DNA of 64,000 bases, taken from assembly GCA_026419775.2 (NCBI GenBank), contig JAOPGA020001346.1, forward strand, positions 1-64,000, written 5' to 3'. How positions within the stretch are numbered: position 1 is the first letter of the stretch; every line of letters begins with the position of its first letter. This DNA comes from Acrasis kona (lineage: Eukaryota > Heterolobosea > Eutetramitea > Acrasida > Acrasidae). The translations under genes were made by a program, and so were the position numbers. Under the pieces are notes generated by a model that saw only the letters and a list, made by a program, of their open reading frames with translations, was not told the origin of the DNA and made no database searches. Positions 29,565 through 39,364 of the stretch are shown in pieces.

Positions 29565-31103
29565 ATGAACCATGAGTTGACCGAAAGTTGTTTTGGAAAG
29601 ATGGGGTATGAAGACGATGGGTTTGGAGGTGGTGTCGATGATAGAAGGAGAGAAAGGCCAAGGGATGATAGAAGAGGAAGAGACGATCGAGGAAGACTTG
29701 ACGACAGAAGAAGAGATGATAGATTTTCACGAAGAGACGAGAGAAGACGAGATGATACAAGGGAAACCAGAAGAAGAAGTCGGTCGAAAACACCACCACA
29801 ACCCGAAAGAAAAAAGAAGAGAAGTTTGTTCGATGTCACACCACAAGCCATGGCATCTATGGGCATTGTGGCTCCCGGCATAGTCGCGCCCACATCTTCG
29901 GACGTGCAAGTAACAACTGGTGCGGTCGCAACCGTACAACCATACAAAAATCAATTCGGTGTTCTTGTCACGCCTACCGCTGGCGTCATGACTAATCCCA
30001 TGATGATTGCCCCCGGCGTGATCGGATGCGGCACGGCAGCAAACGATCCGCTCTCGAGACAAGTCCGTAGGATTTACGTAGGCAACATACCGAGAGATGC
30101 CACAGAAGCCGAACTAGTTGCATACTTTAACGACATTATGGCAAAGTCACGCATATCAAAAGAAGATGCCGTGCTGCAGGCAACCGTTAACGTGGAAAAG
30201 AATTTTGCCTTTTTGGACTTTAGAACACCCGAGCATGCAAACCATGCAATGAGTCTTGATGGCATCAAACTACGCGAACAATACATTTTAAAGATTAGAA
30301 GACCAAGAGATTACAAACAAGGAGAAGATGGACTACAATCATTAATGCCAGCGTTAGCCAACGCTCCCGACTGTGCCAACAAGATCTTCATAGGCAACCT
30401 TCCGCTCTCGATGACAGAAGAAGAAGTTCAGAACAAATTACTTGTTTATGGAATAATAAAAAACTTTAAACTTGTCATGGATCCGTCCACAAACATGAGC
30501 AAAGGATATGCATTTTGTGAATATCTTAATGGGGAAACTGACACCGATAGAGCGATAACCGAATTGAACGGAACCGAAATTGACGGAAAGAGACTACTAG
30601 TGCAACGTGCCATCTATGGAATTAAAAGTGAGTCGGGTCTCATTGAGCTTGGGGAGACTGGTACTTTAGATCTATCGGAATTGGATGTCGAAAGGATGGC
30701 CGTCAGTCACATGTTGAATTTGCAAGTCAGGTTCGATATTGGACTGAGCAACTTGACGAATGCTTGTAGTTTATCCACAGAGCCAACCAGAGTACTCGTG
30801 CTTGTCAACTTGTTTTGGGAAGGAGATCTAAAAGACGAGACAAAGTATGAAGCATTCAATCAAGATATGAGACAGGAGGCAAGTAAATACGGAAGAGTGA
30901 AAAGCATTCAGATACCTAAGGATGGTGAAGTTGGAGCCGGTAAGGTTTTGATTGAATACGAAAAAGTAGAGGAAGCCACCAGGGCGCAGCAAGAACTTCA
31001 AGGTAGAAAATATCAAGGACGGTTAGTAATTACAACTTATCATGCGGAAGATGATTACACTCATGGGAAATTTGTAGCGTCACCGAGAGGACCTTCGTTT
31101 TAA
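29565..31103 (+). CDS. U2AF2: splicing factor U2AF large subunit (U2AF65-like)
   Basis: Binds the polypyrimidine tract near 3' splice sites and helps recruit U2 snRNP. Single exon, 512 residues. An Arg/Asp/Ser-rich domain (about 25-90) is followed by three RRMs: RRM1 at about 165-255 (RRIYVGNIPRDATEAELVAY and NFAFLDF), RRM2 at about 265-350 (KIFIGNLPLSMTEEE, KGYAFCEY), and the C-terminal UHM-like RRM at about 400-505 (VLVLVNLFWEGDLKDE). The RRM1 match to U2AF65, with KIRRPRDYK after it, is specific. It suits a genome full of short introns. The exact ATG (29565 or 29601) is uncertain. Confidence 0.93.
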   Translation: MNHELTESCFGKMGYEDDGFGGGVDDRRRERPRDDRRGRDDRGRLDDRRRDDRFSRRDERRRDDTRETRRRSRSKTPPQPERKKKRSLFDVTPQAMASMGIVAPGIVAPTSSDVQVTTGAVATVQPYKNQFGVLVTPTAGVMTNPMMIAPGVIGCGTAANDPLSRQVRRIYVGNIPRDATEAELVAYFNDIMAKSRISKEDAVLQATVNVEKNFAFLDFRTPEHANHAMSLDGIKLREQYILKIRRPRDYKQGEDGLQSLMPALANAPDCANKIFIGNLPLSMTEEEVQNKLLVYGIIKNFKLVMDPSTNMSKGYAFCEYLNGETDTDRAITELNGTEIDGKRLLVQRAIYGIKSESGLIELGETGTLDLSELDVERMAVSHMLNLQVRFDIGLSNLTNACSLSTEPTRVLVLVNLFWEGDLKDETKYEAFNQDMRQEASKYGRVKSIQIPKDGEVGAGKVLIEYEKVEEATRAQQELQGRKYQGRLVITTYHAEDDYTHGKFVASPRGPSF

Positions 31104-31489
31104 TGTAAAAATAAAAAGACTGTTCTTACTTGTTTCGTTCTGATTGGTCCTGTTTCTTCATCCATTGAAATTGTGTTCGGTCTCAATCCTTCGGAAGTAC
31201 TTCGACCAAAGTAACCGAAAGTTTTCAGGGCCCAATCGGCAATCGTTCATTTCTTGTCACTTGTCAATCCACTAACAAATCTTTGTATCAAGATATAATC
31301 ATTTTTAGAGTTAATTTGATCGTTGTGTCGCACTGAGTATTCTATTACTGTAGTTAATAGAAGTTTAATTCTCGTATCGTTTGGTTTGAACATCACAACT
31401 TACTTTTGATCATTAAACCCATCACTTCCTGACGTATGTCAATGTCAGTCAATTTTGCGTGAGATGATGTAGCCTAATTACTCAAAAAA
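31104..31489. other. intergenic
   Basis: About 390 bp between U2AF65 and the actin-related gene. The first bases hold the U2AF65 poly(A) signal (aaataaaaag near 31109). The remainder must contain the next promoter; nothing else can be supported. Confidence 0.5.
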
Positions 31490-32794
31490 ATGCCACCACC
31501 AGTTCGTAAAGCAGTTGTTACCCCAGCAAGTCCAGTAGCAAGCACTGTTGTTGAGCAATCATCAGGTGTGACTGGTCCTGCAATAGTTATTGACCTCGGT
31601 AGTTATGAAACAAAGGTCTGCTTCAGTGACAAGATCGACCAAGCCCAGAGTTTCCCAACAGTTGTCGCTTATGATAAAGAGAAGGAAGTTTCTGAACAAG
31701 AGAAGCAAAAGGGTGGAAAATACGATAAACCAGACTTTTATGTTGGAAAGGACGCTTTGGCAAAATTCAAGTCCGGTGCGAGTAAGAAGAGTCTTATTGG
31801 AAAGAAGGCAGGATCAACACCTATTTACGTGCTTAGATACCCTTATCAACGAGGACTTGTTCTTGATTGGGATCAGATCGAAGCCATCCTCGCCCACGCT
31901 TTCAAACTAGTAGGAGTGCAAGCACCTATACAAGTACCTGTTGTCTTAACAACATCCTCTTCCTGCCCACCTCATCAAAGAGAGGGACTATCCCAACTCA
32001 TTTTAGATTTGTTCAAAGCAACCCATCTATATTACGATGTACCTGCCGCATTCGTTCAATATGCTGATAACAAAAACACCAAGCCATCTGTAGTGGTTGA
32101 CATTGGTGCATCAACATCAAGTGTTACATCAGTATCAACAAAAGACACTGTATTATCCCGCTCTAAGAAGAGCCAAGTAGTGCTTGCTACTGGTCAGGAG
32201 ATCACCAAATACTTATCTCGCCTAATGAGCGAGAGCGGGTATGTTTTGGATCCTACTGAAGCGATCAAGGTTGCGTCAAGTGCAAAGAGCTTGTGCTATG
32301 TGTGCCAGAATTTGAAAGAGGAACTAGTCTTGTTCAAGAAGGATTCTTCTCAATTTGACCAAGAACTAGAATTGCCTACTGGAGAGAAGCTTAAACTCAA
32401 TCGTGAGTGCTTCTTAGCACCAGAAGTACTTTTTGATCCTAGTCTAGCTGGTGTCTACCAACAAGAGGCCCAAGGTCTAGCCCAACTCTTATGTCAAGTA
32501 GAACCCAAGGAGGCATTAAGCAATGTTATATTATGCGGTGGTAGCAGTTTACTTCCTGGTTTGGCAGATCGCGTCCAGCAGGAGGTAAAGGATTTGTTAA
32601 CCAAGCAAGGGTCAGCGAACGAAGCAAAACAAGTCAATGTAACAGTACTCAACCCATCTAATGCAGAGGAAAATGACACTTTGAACATTTTAAGAGGCGC
32701 AGCAGCATTAGCAGAAGCCAACTTTAAATCACCAAACAACCCATCAATTCCATGGCAAACACAAAGCAGTCAAGTAATTAAGAATTTGTTTTAA
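31490..32794 (+). CDS. divergent actin-related protein
   Basis: Single exon, 434 residues, with an actin fold. Phosphate-binding loop 1 reads VIDLGSYETKVCF (actin DNGSG...), loop 2 VVVDIGASTSSVTSV, and the adenosine motif VILCGGSSLLPGLADRV. The DWDQIEAILAHAF segment matches actin's VDWDDMEKIW region. A Pro/Val-rich extension of about 28 residues precedes the fold, and the region after loop 1 has a charged insert. The subfamily (nuclear or cytoplasmic ARP) cannot be decided. ATP binding is plausible but polymerisation unlikely, given the divergence. Its last 17 bp overlap the end of the convergent lipase gene. Confidence 0.85.
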   Translation: MPPPVRKAVVTPASPVASTVVEQSSGVTGPAIVIDLGSYETKVCFSDKIDQAQSFPTVVAYDKEKEVSEQEKQKGGKYDKPDFYVGKDALAKFKSGASKKSLIGKKAGSTPIYVLRYPYQRGLVLDWDQIEAILAHAFKLVGVQAPIQVPVVLTTSSSCPPHQREGLSQLILDLFKATHLYYDVPAAFVQYADNKNTKPSVVVDIGASTSSVTSVSTKDTVLSRSKKSQVVLATGQEITKYLSRLMSESGYVLDPTEAIKVASSAKSLCYVCQNLKEELVLFKKDSSQFDQELELPTGEKLKLNRECFLAPEVLFDPSLAGVYQQEAQGLAQLLCQVEPKEALSNVILCGGSSLLPGLADRVQQEVKDLLTKQGSANEAKQVNVTVLNPSNAEENDTLNILRGAAALAEANFKSPNNPSIPWQTQSSQVIKNLF

Positions 32795-34882
32795 TAAATA
32801 ATCTTCCATTAATCCAATCACATATTCTCTGACTTGCAAGTTTTGCCTCCGGGACAGCAGATACCAAGTTCAAATAACCATGTCCCAAACTATCAAACAC
32901 TTGTAATGTGACGCCCTTCTCTCCGTTGACCTGTTCTATCCTCTTCGCCATGTACCATGCATCATCAAACAATGGATCTAAAGCACCCGCCGCAATTAAT
33001 GTGGGAGGGAATTTTTTTAAAATGTGATCAGGAGTGACTGCTGGTGATATGTATGGATTGCGTTGTGCATTATTCTGTTGGGCATCAGTGCTGGTCATAT
33101 AGTACTCTAGTCCACACAACTCCAAAACATGTGTATTTAGAATGGGGTCCAAAGTGCTCATCAAACGTGCAGGGCTGGGACTAAAATGTAGGTAAGTAGC
33201 AGGATAAGATAAAACTAAACCATCGGGTAGACGTAATCCTTCTTGAATCAATCTAACCAACAAAGCACTAACAATATTACCGCCAGCACTGTCGCCAGCA
33301 AAAATAATTTTATTCATATCAAGTCCCAATGCATCTCTTCCATGCTCTATTAACCACTTGTAGGCTTGATAACATTCTTCAAGTTGAACTGGAAAGTGTT
33401 GTTCCGGAGTTTTACTATAGTCAACGCTCAAAATAGGCAAATTAGTCATGGTTGCCCATTGTCTCAAATAACTTTCGTGCGAAAAACTACTCAAGGCCAT
33501 GAACCCTCCTCCGTGGACATGAAAGATGAAACCTGGACTGCTAGTCTTATTTCCCTTGTGTGAAAAGATGTTTTTTAATTTATGAAAGCCATGAAGGAAT
33601 TTAGTAAGGTATGGATAATCTCTAATGAGTCGCGTAGATTCTTTATCTTTTGGATGATGTTTCATGGGATGGGCCGAAATGATGCGAACCGGAATCATGT
33701 TGTGGAGGTTGATTGGTAATCTGTTGGTGAGCTGATCCGTGTAGTGTTGCAATTCTTGTTCTACATTATCAAAATGTTCAGGTTGACCCGTAGTGAGATC
33801 CGACTCTTGACTGCGAATGAATGGTATTTCGAAAGTAGCGCTCATCTCAATGTCAGGATAGGTCATGAACGAAGCCCTTCTTAGCATCTTGTTGGTGTCT
33901 GGCATCGTCCATAAAAGTTTTTGTGATTCTGTGTTTGCGTTCGACATGTAATGTGCTGCGCGTGAGGCTGCTGCTTGTTGGTTCAGAAAGTAGAAAACGT
34001 TGGAAGCATAAAAAACACCTTTACGGAACAATGGTTGGTATTCTAGTGATGTGCCATGTGCTGCGGTAGCGGTTACCATTAAGCTTAAAAACATTCTCAT
34101 CATGGGAGCGAACTGTGTGCCAATGTCTTGAAAGTATTGTGATGCGTCTAATTTTAATTCTTCATAGTCGTTAATGTTGAGTGTGTCGCTATAAAAGTAA
34201 GTTTTAATGTAAAGTCAGGAACGTACCTGAATGGATAAAATGTTTTGTCATTGTCGAGTTTGATGCCATCTGATAATGCTTGTTGTACAATGGCATCTCT
34301 TTCTTCGGTAACAATGACGCCCATTTGTGCAATTGTTTTTAATACTGTGATTTTCTTGACGATCCTTGTGCATCTGGAAGATGTTAATTCGCTGTGTAAT
34401 TTCTCTGTCAAGGTATCTAATGTGTAGCGAATGGTAATGTACATGCCCCTGAATTCGAATTGGAAGGATTGTATTGGTGATGAATGTGTGTCCAAGTTTT
34501 CGTACTTGGAGCGAATGTACTCGTCGATTCGCACTAAATCATCTACTAATTTATGTGCGATATCCTTGATGACTTTTACTTCGTCCGACAGTTTTTCAGG
34601 CACATCTGCTTTATTTAATGCTTCAATAAATCTGTAAACACTGTCTATTGTTTTGTTGCTTTGTTCTCCGCTTCTTTCTCGCTCGACATCCTCACCCTCA
34701 ACTTTTCTACTCAAGTAGAGATGCAAACCGTGAGTCTCAATGGTTTTACCAGGTGGCTTGATCTCCTCAGCATCCATGGAGGCTTTTGCCACTGTTGTCG
34801 AAAATGATTGCTTTCTTGGTGTTCTTACGAACAATTTGCCGCTAAGGCATGGGTTTGACCTGATTCTAGGCACACGTTTCAT
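32778..34882 (-). CDS. LIPE: hormone-sensitive lipase family esterase
   Basis: Hydrolyses acylglycerols or other esters. Two exons (34882-34227, 34188-32778) with a 38 nt intron give 688 residues. The N-terminal about 330 residues form the HSL_N-like helical domain (FEFRGMYITIRYTLDTLTE). The alpha/beta hydrolase follows: oxyanion motif HVHGGGF, nucleophile FAGDSAGGN, acid in DPLFDDA and His in SLGHGYLN. These are the HSL-type catalytic residues, all present. Having the N-terminal domain favours true HSL over small bacterial-like esterases. The 3' end overlaps the convergent actin-related gene by 17 bp. CTCCG palindromes lie upstream (35005-35027). Confidence 0.92.
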
Positions 34883-35004
34883 GTGTATTTCTTGAGGATT
34901 TGTTATTTACATGTGTTTATATTTAGTTTGGTATTCTATTAATAACCATCATCCGACAAAAATTCTCGTGCTTTGCTTCGAAGAGCGGGTCTTCGTAAAT
35001 AACG

Positions 35005-35027
35005 CTCCGAGCTCTCCGACACGGAGA
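35005..35027. promoter_or_regulatory. CTCCG inverted-repeat sites
   Basis: tctccgacacggaga is a 6 bp inverted repeat with a 3 nt spacer (35013-35027), preceded by another CTCCG at 35005. It lies upstream of the lipase start. The same core recurs in two other intergenic regions of this window, which suggests a protein-binding site. Confidence 0.35.
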
Positions 35028-35078
35028 CGCTAAGTAGTTACACAAAACAAAAGTTAAGAATAATGACACAATAATTTA

Positions 35079-35781
35079 TTACAATTCATCTTTGTTGCTT
35101 GGCATGATAATGTCGCTGGAGTTAACAACTGTTACTCCAAGTGAGACCAACTTCGCTAGAGCAGCATCAACTGATTCCTTACTTAGTCCTTTGCTTGCAT
35201 CCTCTATAACATAGGTTTTGTAGCCAAGCTCCACCGCGTGAACACAGGTTGACATCACGCACACATCCAAAGCAACTCCACCAATATATACTTCAGTAAT
35301 GTTCTCTTCTTGCAATTTTTCATGTAGTTCTGTTTGGCTTGCCTTGTTGTTGTCGAAGAATCCGGAGTAAGAGTCAACAGTTTGATTTTTTTCCTTTTTG
35401 AACAATTACATCTGTTTCTTCCACAATTAAATCTGGGTGAAATTCTGCTCCCTTTGTATTTTGAACGCAGTGTGCTGGCCACATACGTTGTTCGGTTCCA
35501 TCCTCCAATTTAACAGTCGAAAATACTTCCGCACCTTCATGATTGTTCACAAAGGAAACGTGTTTTTCTACGTGCCAGTCCTGTGTTTGGAATATTTTGT
35601 CCCAGTGCGCCTCCTTTCTTAACTTATTGAAGACGGGTACTACTTTGTCTGCTTCACTAACTGCCAGAGAGCCGCCAGGTAAAAAGTCGTTCTGAACATC
35701 AACAATAATGAGGGCCCTCTTCGCAGATGACAGATGTGCTAAAAGCAACAATGTCACTCCTAACAAAACGACTAGGTTCAT
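35079..35781 (-). CDS. nicotinamidase-like hydrolase, ER-targeted with KDEL; one frame break
   Basis: Member of the isochorismatase/nicotinamidase family, which turns nicotinamide into nicotinate in NAD salvage. The N-terminus is a signal peptide (MNLVVLLGVTLLLLAHLSSA) and the C-terminus is KDEL, so the protein should stay in the ER lumen. Catalytic parts are present: IIVDVQNDFLPGGSL (Asp), the metal ligands QTQDWHVEKH, the Lys region VIVQKG, and the nucleophile GVALDVCVMST. The coding span is 3n+1: a run of seven A on the coding strand near 35395 shifts the frame by one, where family sequences continue straight. A homopolymer sequencing error is likely; a true lesion is possible. Confidence 0.85.
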
Positions 35782-35843
35782 TTTTTAACAGAAAAAAATG
35801 ACAATGACAAGATTTGATTACAAAACACACAAACAGTTTATTC

Positions 35844-36895
35844 TTAAGAATACAATTTTATAAGTTCGTCAGAGATGGCACTTGGCGTTAGAATACCCAA
35901 ATCGGTAAATAGTAGCGTAATGTATCTTGGCGGCGTAAAGTCGCTTGTAGGATTGGAAACTTTAATTCCACCCAACTGCCGCCGTTCCTGTTCATCACTC
36001 ACATCGTGTCCATCTTTGATTTGTCCATCATCGATAAATGTATAAGGTGGTGGGTTAATGTGTTCGTAGTGGTCATCTCCCGAAATGTCGTTCTGGTTCA
36101 AAGGATACTGTCTGACGAATTTGAATGATTCCGCTGCAACGTAGAATGACTTTTTGTGAACATGGGCCAGGACTGCTATTTGATAGGTTCCAATTTTATT
36201 GATAATTCCACCACTCTCCACAACTGCTTCAGCACCACTCAACACAAAGTCAACTTTTCCCATGTGATAGGCAACTGCAGAGTCCACGATTAATGTGACT
36301 GGTATGCCTGCATCTCTCAAATGTCTTGCACTCTTGTATCCCTCAACATCTGGTCTTGACTCTGGAATGATTACGGAGAATCTTTTTCCTGAACGACTGG
36401 CCCTGATTAGCGTGGCAGTCGCGACTCTAGAGTTCCCGACTACCATAACGCACATATTGTCCCGGAAGAAGGGCTCAAAAAGCTCTGTGACTTTTTCTCT
36501 GGATAACGCTGACAGTTTGCTGATGTACTGTCCTTTCTCTGTGAGCTTACTTTTAATGGCACCAAATTCCTTCATCTCAAGGAATTGTCTTGTGACAAAG
36601 CGTGTGAATAGTTCACAACCAGAGTGCAGAGTAATGGAGGATCCGCGATATGTGTCTGTTCCTTCTATTTCTTCTTTCACACATGATTTTAAATCTTGTA
36701 CTGCTAATTTGAGCTCTGTGTCAAGCTCCATCATGGTTTTAGAGGTACTTCTTTTGATGACATCTGTTAGGACAGTGATCGCGACAAATGAGAGCGACAT
36801 GTCTTGATTATCTCTAACGACATCTTTAACAAGGTTTGTAAGTTCTATAAAGATAAGATAAATACACAAATCACCCTCATACCTTCCTTCTTCAT
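35844..36895 (-). CDS. EIF2B1: translation initiation factor eIF2B subunit alpha
   Basis: Regulatory subunit of the eIF2B guanine-nucleotide exchange factor, which senses phosphorylated eIF2. Two exons: a 13 nt first coding exon (36895-36883) and 36844-35844, with a 38 nt intron, giving 337 residues. The C-terminal half matches the family closely: SAVAYHMGKVDFVLSGAEAV, GGIINKIGTYQIAVLAH, AESFKFVRQYPLNQ and the ending LFTDLGILTPSAISDELIKL. Length and order are typical. There is a Gly-Asp-rich loop near 250-290. The tiny first exon carries only MKKE and one base. Confidence 0.96.
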
Positions 36896-37168
36896 CCTTG
36901 AAAAAATTGTACTCAACTAAGATTACAACAAACCTTATCTTTCAAACCAGAAAATGAAATTCATCTGAGTAATTGCAGGACTTTTCATTATGAGTGGATC
37001 ATTCTAAGATCTTGTAACGTACCAGCTGACGCAAGTACTCCATGAAGACAGTGACTTAAGTAAATGTTGAAACTTCAATTAGAACTTGTGCCAAGTTCGA
37101 AGACAACCCTGGAGGCCAATAAAAACAAGAAGAAAGACCATTGCTCACCAACATAAAACTTCAAAAAC

Positions 37169-37639
37169 ATGAAACTCGGTGCATTGTTAATTGAAAGATC
37201 CAACGTCGAGAAGGCAATCTCAGAACTCACACAACGTATAAATGCCTCAGGCAGAATACAAGAGGGCGACGAGCCTGCGGAAGACACTACCGAGCTCAAA
37301 AAGCAACTAGATGAATCATACGTACGCCTCACCAAAATAATATCAATTATCAACAAAGTAAACTATGAGACAAAGTTCAACGACAAGTACCCACATTTAA
37401 TTGATGCTATTGTCGCAAGAGACATTTTGAGCAAGAAAGCCGGAACCTTAAAGAATATATCTTCACACTGCCAGCCAGGACAGCAACAACGGTACGGAAG
37501 GGCTGAGATCAAGTTTGTAACAACAATCTCCGTTCCAGATTACATCAAAGAGACTGAGGCCCTCAACAAACAAAAAACAGAACTTAACAACCAAATACAG
37601 GAAGTAAACTGGAAGGTAGATGTCCCAGACATCGTTTAA
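37169..37639 (+). CDS. DIP13-family protein
   Basis: Single exon, 156 residues. It matches the DIP13 family (named from the deflagellation-inducible 13 kDa protein of Chlamydomonas, with bacterial relatives). The start MKLGALLIERSNVEKAISEL is followed by QEGDEPAED and ISIINKVNYETKF, the family's conserved LI..IN.TN region. It is mainly helical. Function is poorly known; the algal protein is linked to microtubules and cell division. The C-terminal 50 residues (DYIKETEALNKQKTELNNQI) extend the coiled coil. Confidence 0.8.
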   Translation: MKLGALLIERSNVEKAISELTQRINASGRIQEGDEPAEDTTELKKQLDESYVRLTKIISIINKVNYETKFNDKYPHLIDAIVARDILSKKAGTLKNISSHCQPGQQQRYGRAEIKFVTTISVPDYIKETEALNKQKTELNNQIQEVNWKVDVPDIV

Positions 37640-37738
37640 GCCTTTTATTTTTACTACACTTGATAAACAATAAACACACTTTTATAAATTAAACATGTTA
37701 TTTTAATTATTAACAACAACTTTCAAAATACAATGCTT

Positions 37739-38470
37739 TTATAATTTATCCAAATACTCAATCCAGTCCATTAATCCCATGTAGCCACTGTTGTAGATTG
37801 TGACACCATTGATTAAAATGGTGGGTGTTCCAAACACTCCTCTGCTGGCTGCATATTTAAAAGTAGCACGAGCTTCCTCCCACAAACTACGATCCGACAT
37901 GATCTTTAAGAAGTCTTCCTTTGCCAAGTTGGGGTTTACTTTGGAAATGTACTTGTCATGTATGATGGAGGGAAGATCTCTTGTTGTGACATCTAGGAGT
38001 GGTTCATTGTATATGGCATCTTGATTTAACAACACTTCCTTGACAAAGTCAAATTTAACCTTATCTACTTTGTCCTCAGTGACGTTTCTTGCAACTACCA
38101 AAAGGGCCTTGTTTAGTTCAAATGATGAAGTGTGATATGGTAGTGCGATGTGACGAACTTCACTATTGATTGTTAAACGGAATTCAGAACAAAGTTACTT
38201 ACAAAGCTACCTTATCTTTGATAGATGGAACGTTGATGAGCTTTAGTAGCACCTTTCAAGTTTAATGTCAAATTTTAACGTAAAGCTTACATTGTTCCAA
38301 AACGATTTGCAGTTGGGGCAAGACAAATCAATGTAAATTTCGAAAACGTTCTTTGACTTTGCGTTTCCAAACCTGACAGCGTGCTCATACTTTGGGACTG
38401 GTGGTGACAGAGGTAGAATTGCATTTACTATTGCCAACGAAAGTAAAACAATCAACAAAGTTGTTCTCAT
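37739..38470 (-). CDS. secreted DsbA-like thioredoxin-fold protein
   Basis: Three exons (38470-38291, 38252-38203, 38162-37739) with introns of 38 and 40 nt give 217 residues. A signal peptide (MRTTLLIVLLSLAIVNA) is followed by a thioredoxin fold with the redox motif CPNC in IDLSCPNCKSFW, an inserted helical domain (about 85-165), and the cis-proline segment GTPTILINGV. The layout matches DsbA/DSBA-like oxidoreductases. It probably helps disulfide formation or reduction in the secretory pathway. There is no KDEL signal. The splice joins are supported by an unbroken frame. Confidence 0.87.
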
Positions 38471-38519
38471 TTTTAAGTGTTTTATTGATATAAATTGTGC
38501 TTTGTCTGTGACTTTTAAA

Positions 38520-38561
38520 AACGGAGTAGATCTCCGTTGATCATTGACTCCGGCATCGGAG
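38520..38561. promoter_or_regulatory. two CGGAG/CTCCG inverted repeats
   Basis: aacggag-tagat-ctccgtt (38520-38538, 7 bp arms) and ctccg-gcat-cggag (38548-38561) lie side by side between the divergent DsbA-like and GST genes. The shared core with 35013 and 58001 suggests a binding site for one factor. Confidence 0.4.
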
Positions 38562-38674
38562 GATTGTAGGAGTCTTTGTTGTCAGGTTGAGTGCGAATTT
38601 TGATTAAAGATTATTACAACAAAATTTGTTAAATCAGCGCAAAAACACCGCAAAGCCTGATTATTAATATTATA

Positions 38675-39364
38675 ATGTCTAAACCAACTTACACCATATT
38701 ATCATATCCAGGCAACTTCTATGTAAGAAAAGCTTACGTAGTCGCTGAATACAGTGGTAATGTGGATCAGATTGTCTACCCAGACAATTTCCAAATGAAT
38801 GTCGATAACAAGACGGAGGAGTTTCTTAAAATCTCACCTCTTGGCAAAGTGCCAGTTATGAGAATTGAGGGAACGGATACAGCAGTCTTTGAATCAAATT
38901 CTATAGCACGCTATCTAGCCAAAGTTGGAAAAGACAAGCATGGACTTCTTGGTGGAGACGTACTCCAACAATGTTTAATCGATGCATGGGTAGATTTCAA
39001 CACTAATGATTTTTTCAATCACATCATCCCAATTTGTTCTTGGAAGCTTGGGTTCAAACCATACATACAAACAGATTATGACAATTTTATTAAGAACCAG
39101 GCTTCAGGATGGACTAAAATTGAAAACCATCTAAAAAGGAATAACCTCAAGTATTTAGTCGGTGACAGAGTGACATTCGCTGATATTGTTACTTGTCACA
39201 CTGGCTTCTTTGCATTGATGATTTTGGATAATGAGTTTAGAAAGGATTATCCATTAACTGACGGGTACTTTAAAAACTTGTTCAGACAAGAACAGTTCAA
39301 GAAGCACTATGGAGATATTAAGTTTGTTGAGAAATTTGAGGCGCCAAAAGAAGAAACTAATTAA
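38675..39364 (+). CDS. glutathione S-transferase-like protein (eEF1B-gamma type N-domain)
   Basis: Single exon, 229 residues. A thioredoxin-like N-domain (about 1-80) ends with KISPLGKVPVMRIEG and FESNSIARYLAKVG, the glutathione-site motif with the usual Glu-Ser. An all-helical C-domain follows (about 95-215), with VGDRVTFADIVT at the helix 6 N-cap. The sequence is closest in look to the GST domain of elongation factor 1B gamma, but the EF1G C-terminal domain is missing, so it may be an independent GST. The catalytic N-terminal residue cannot be assigned with confidence. Confidence 0.87.
   Translation: MSKPTYTILSYPGNFYVRKAYVVAEYSGNVDQIVYPDNFQMNVDNKTEEFLKISPLGKVPVMRIEGTDTAVFESNSIARYLAKVGKDKHGLLGGDVLQQCLIDAWVDFNTNDFFNHIIPICSWKLGFKPYIQTDYDNFIKNQASGWTKIENHLKRNNLKYLVGDRVTFADIVTCHTGFFALMILDNEFRKDYPLTDGYFKNLFRQEQFKKHYGDIKFVEKFEAPKEETN

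Noticed and set aside
33994-34230. Two separate genes at 32778-34103 and 34154-34882
   Set aside because: A 38 nt intron joins them into one hormone-sensitive lipase with its N-terminal domain.
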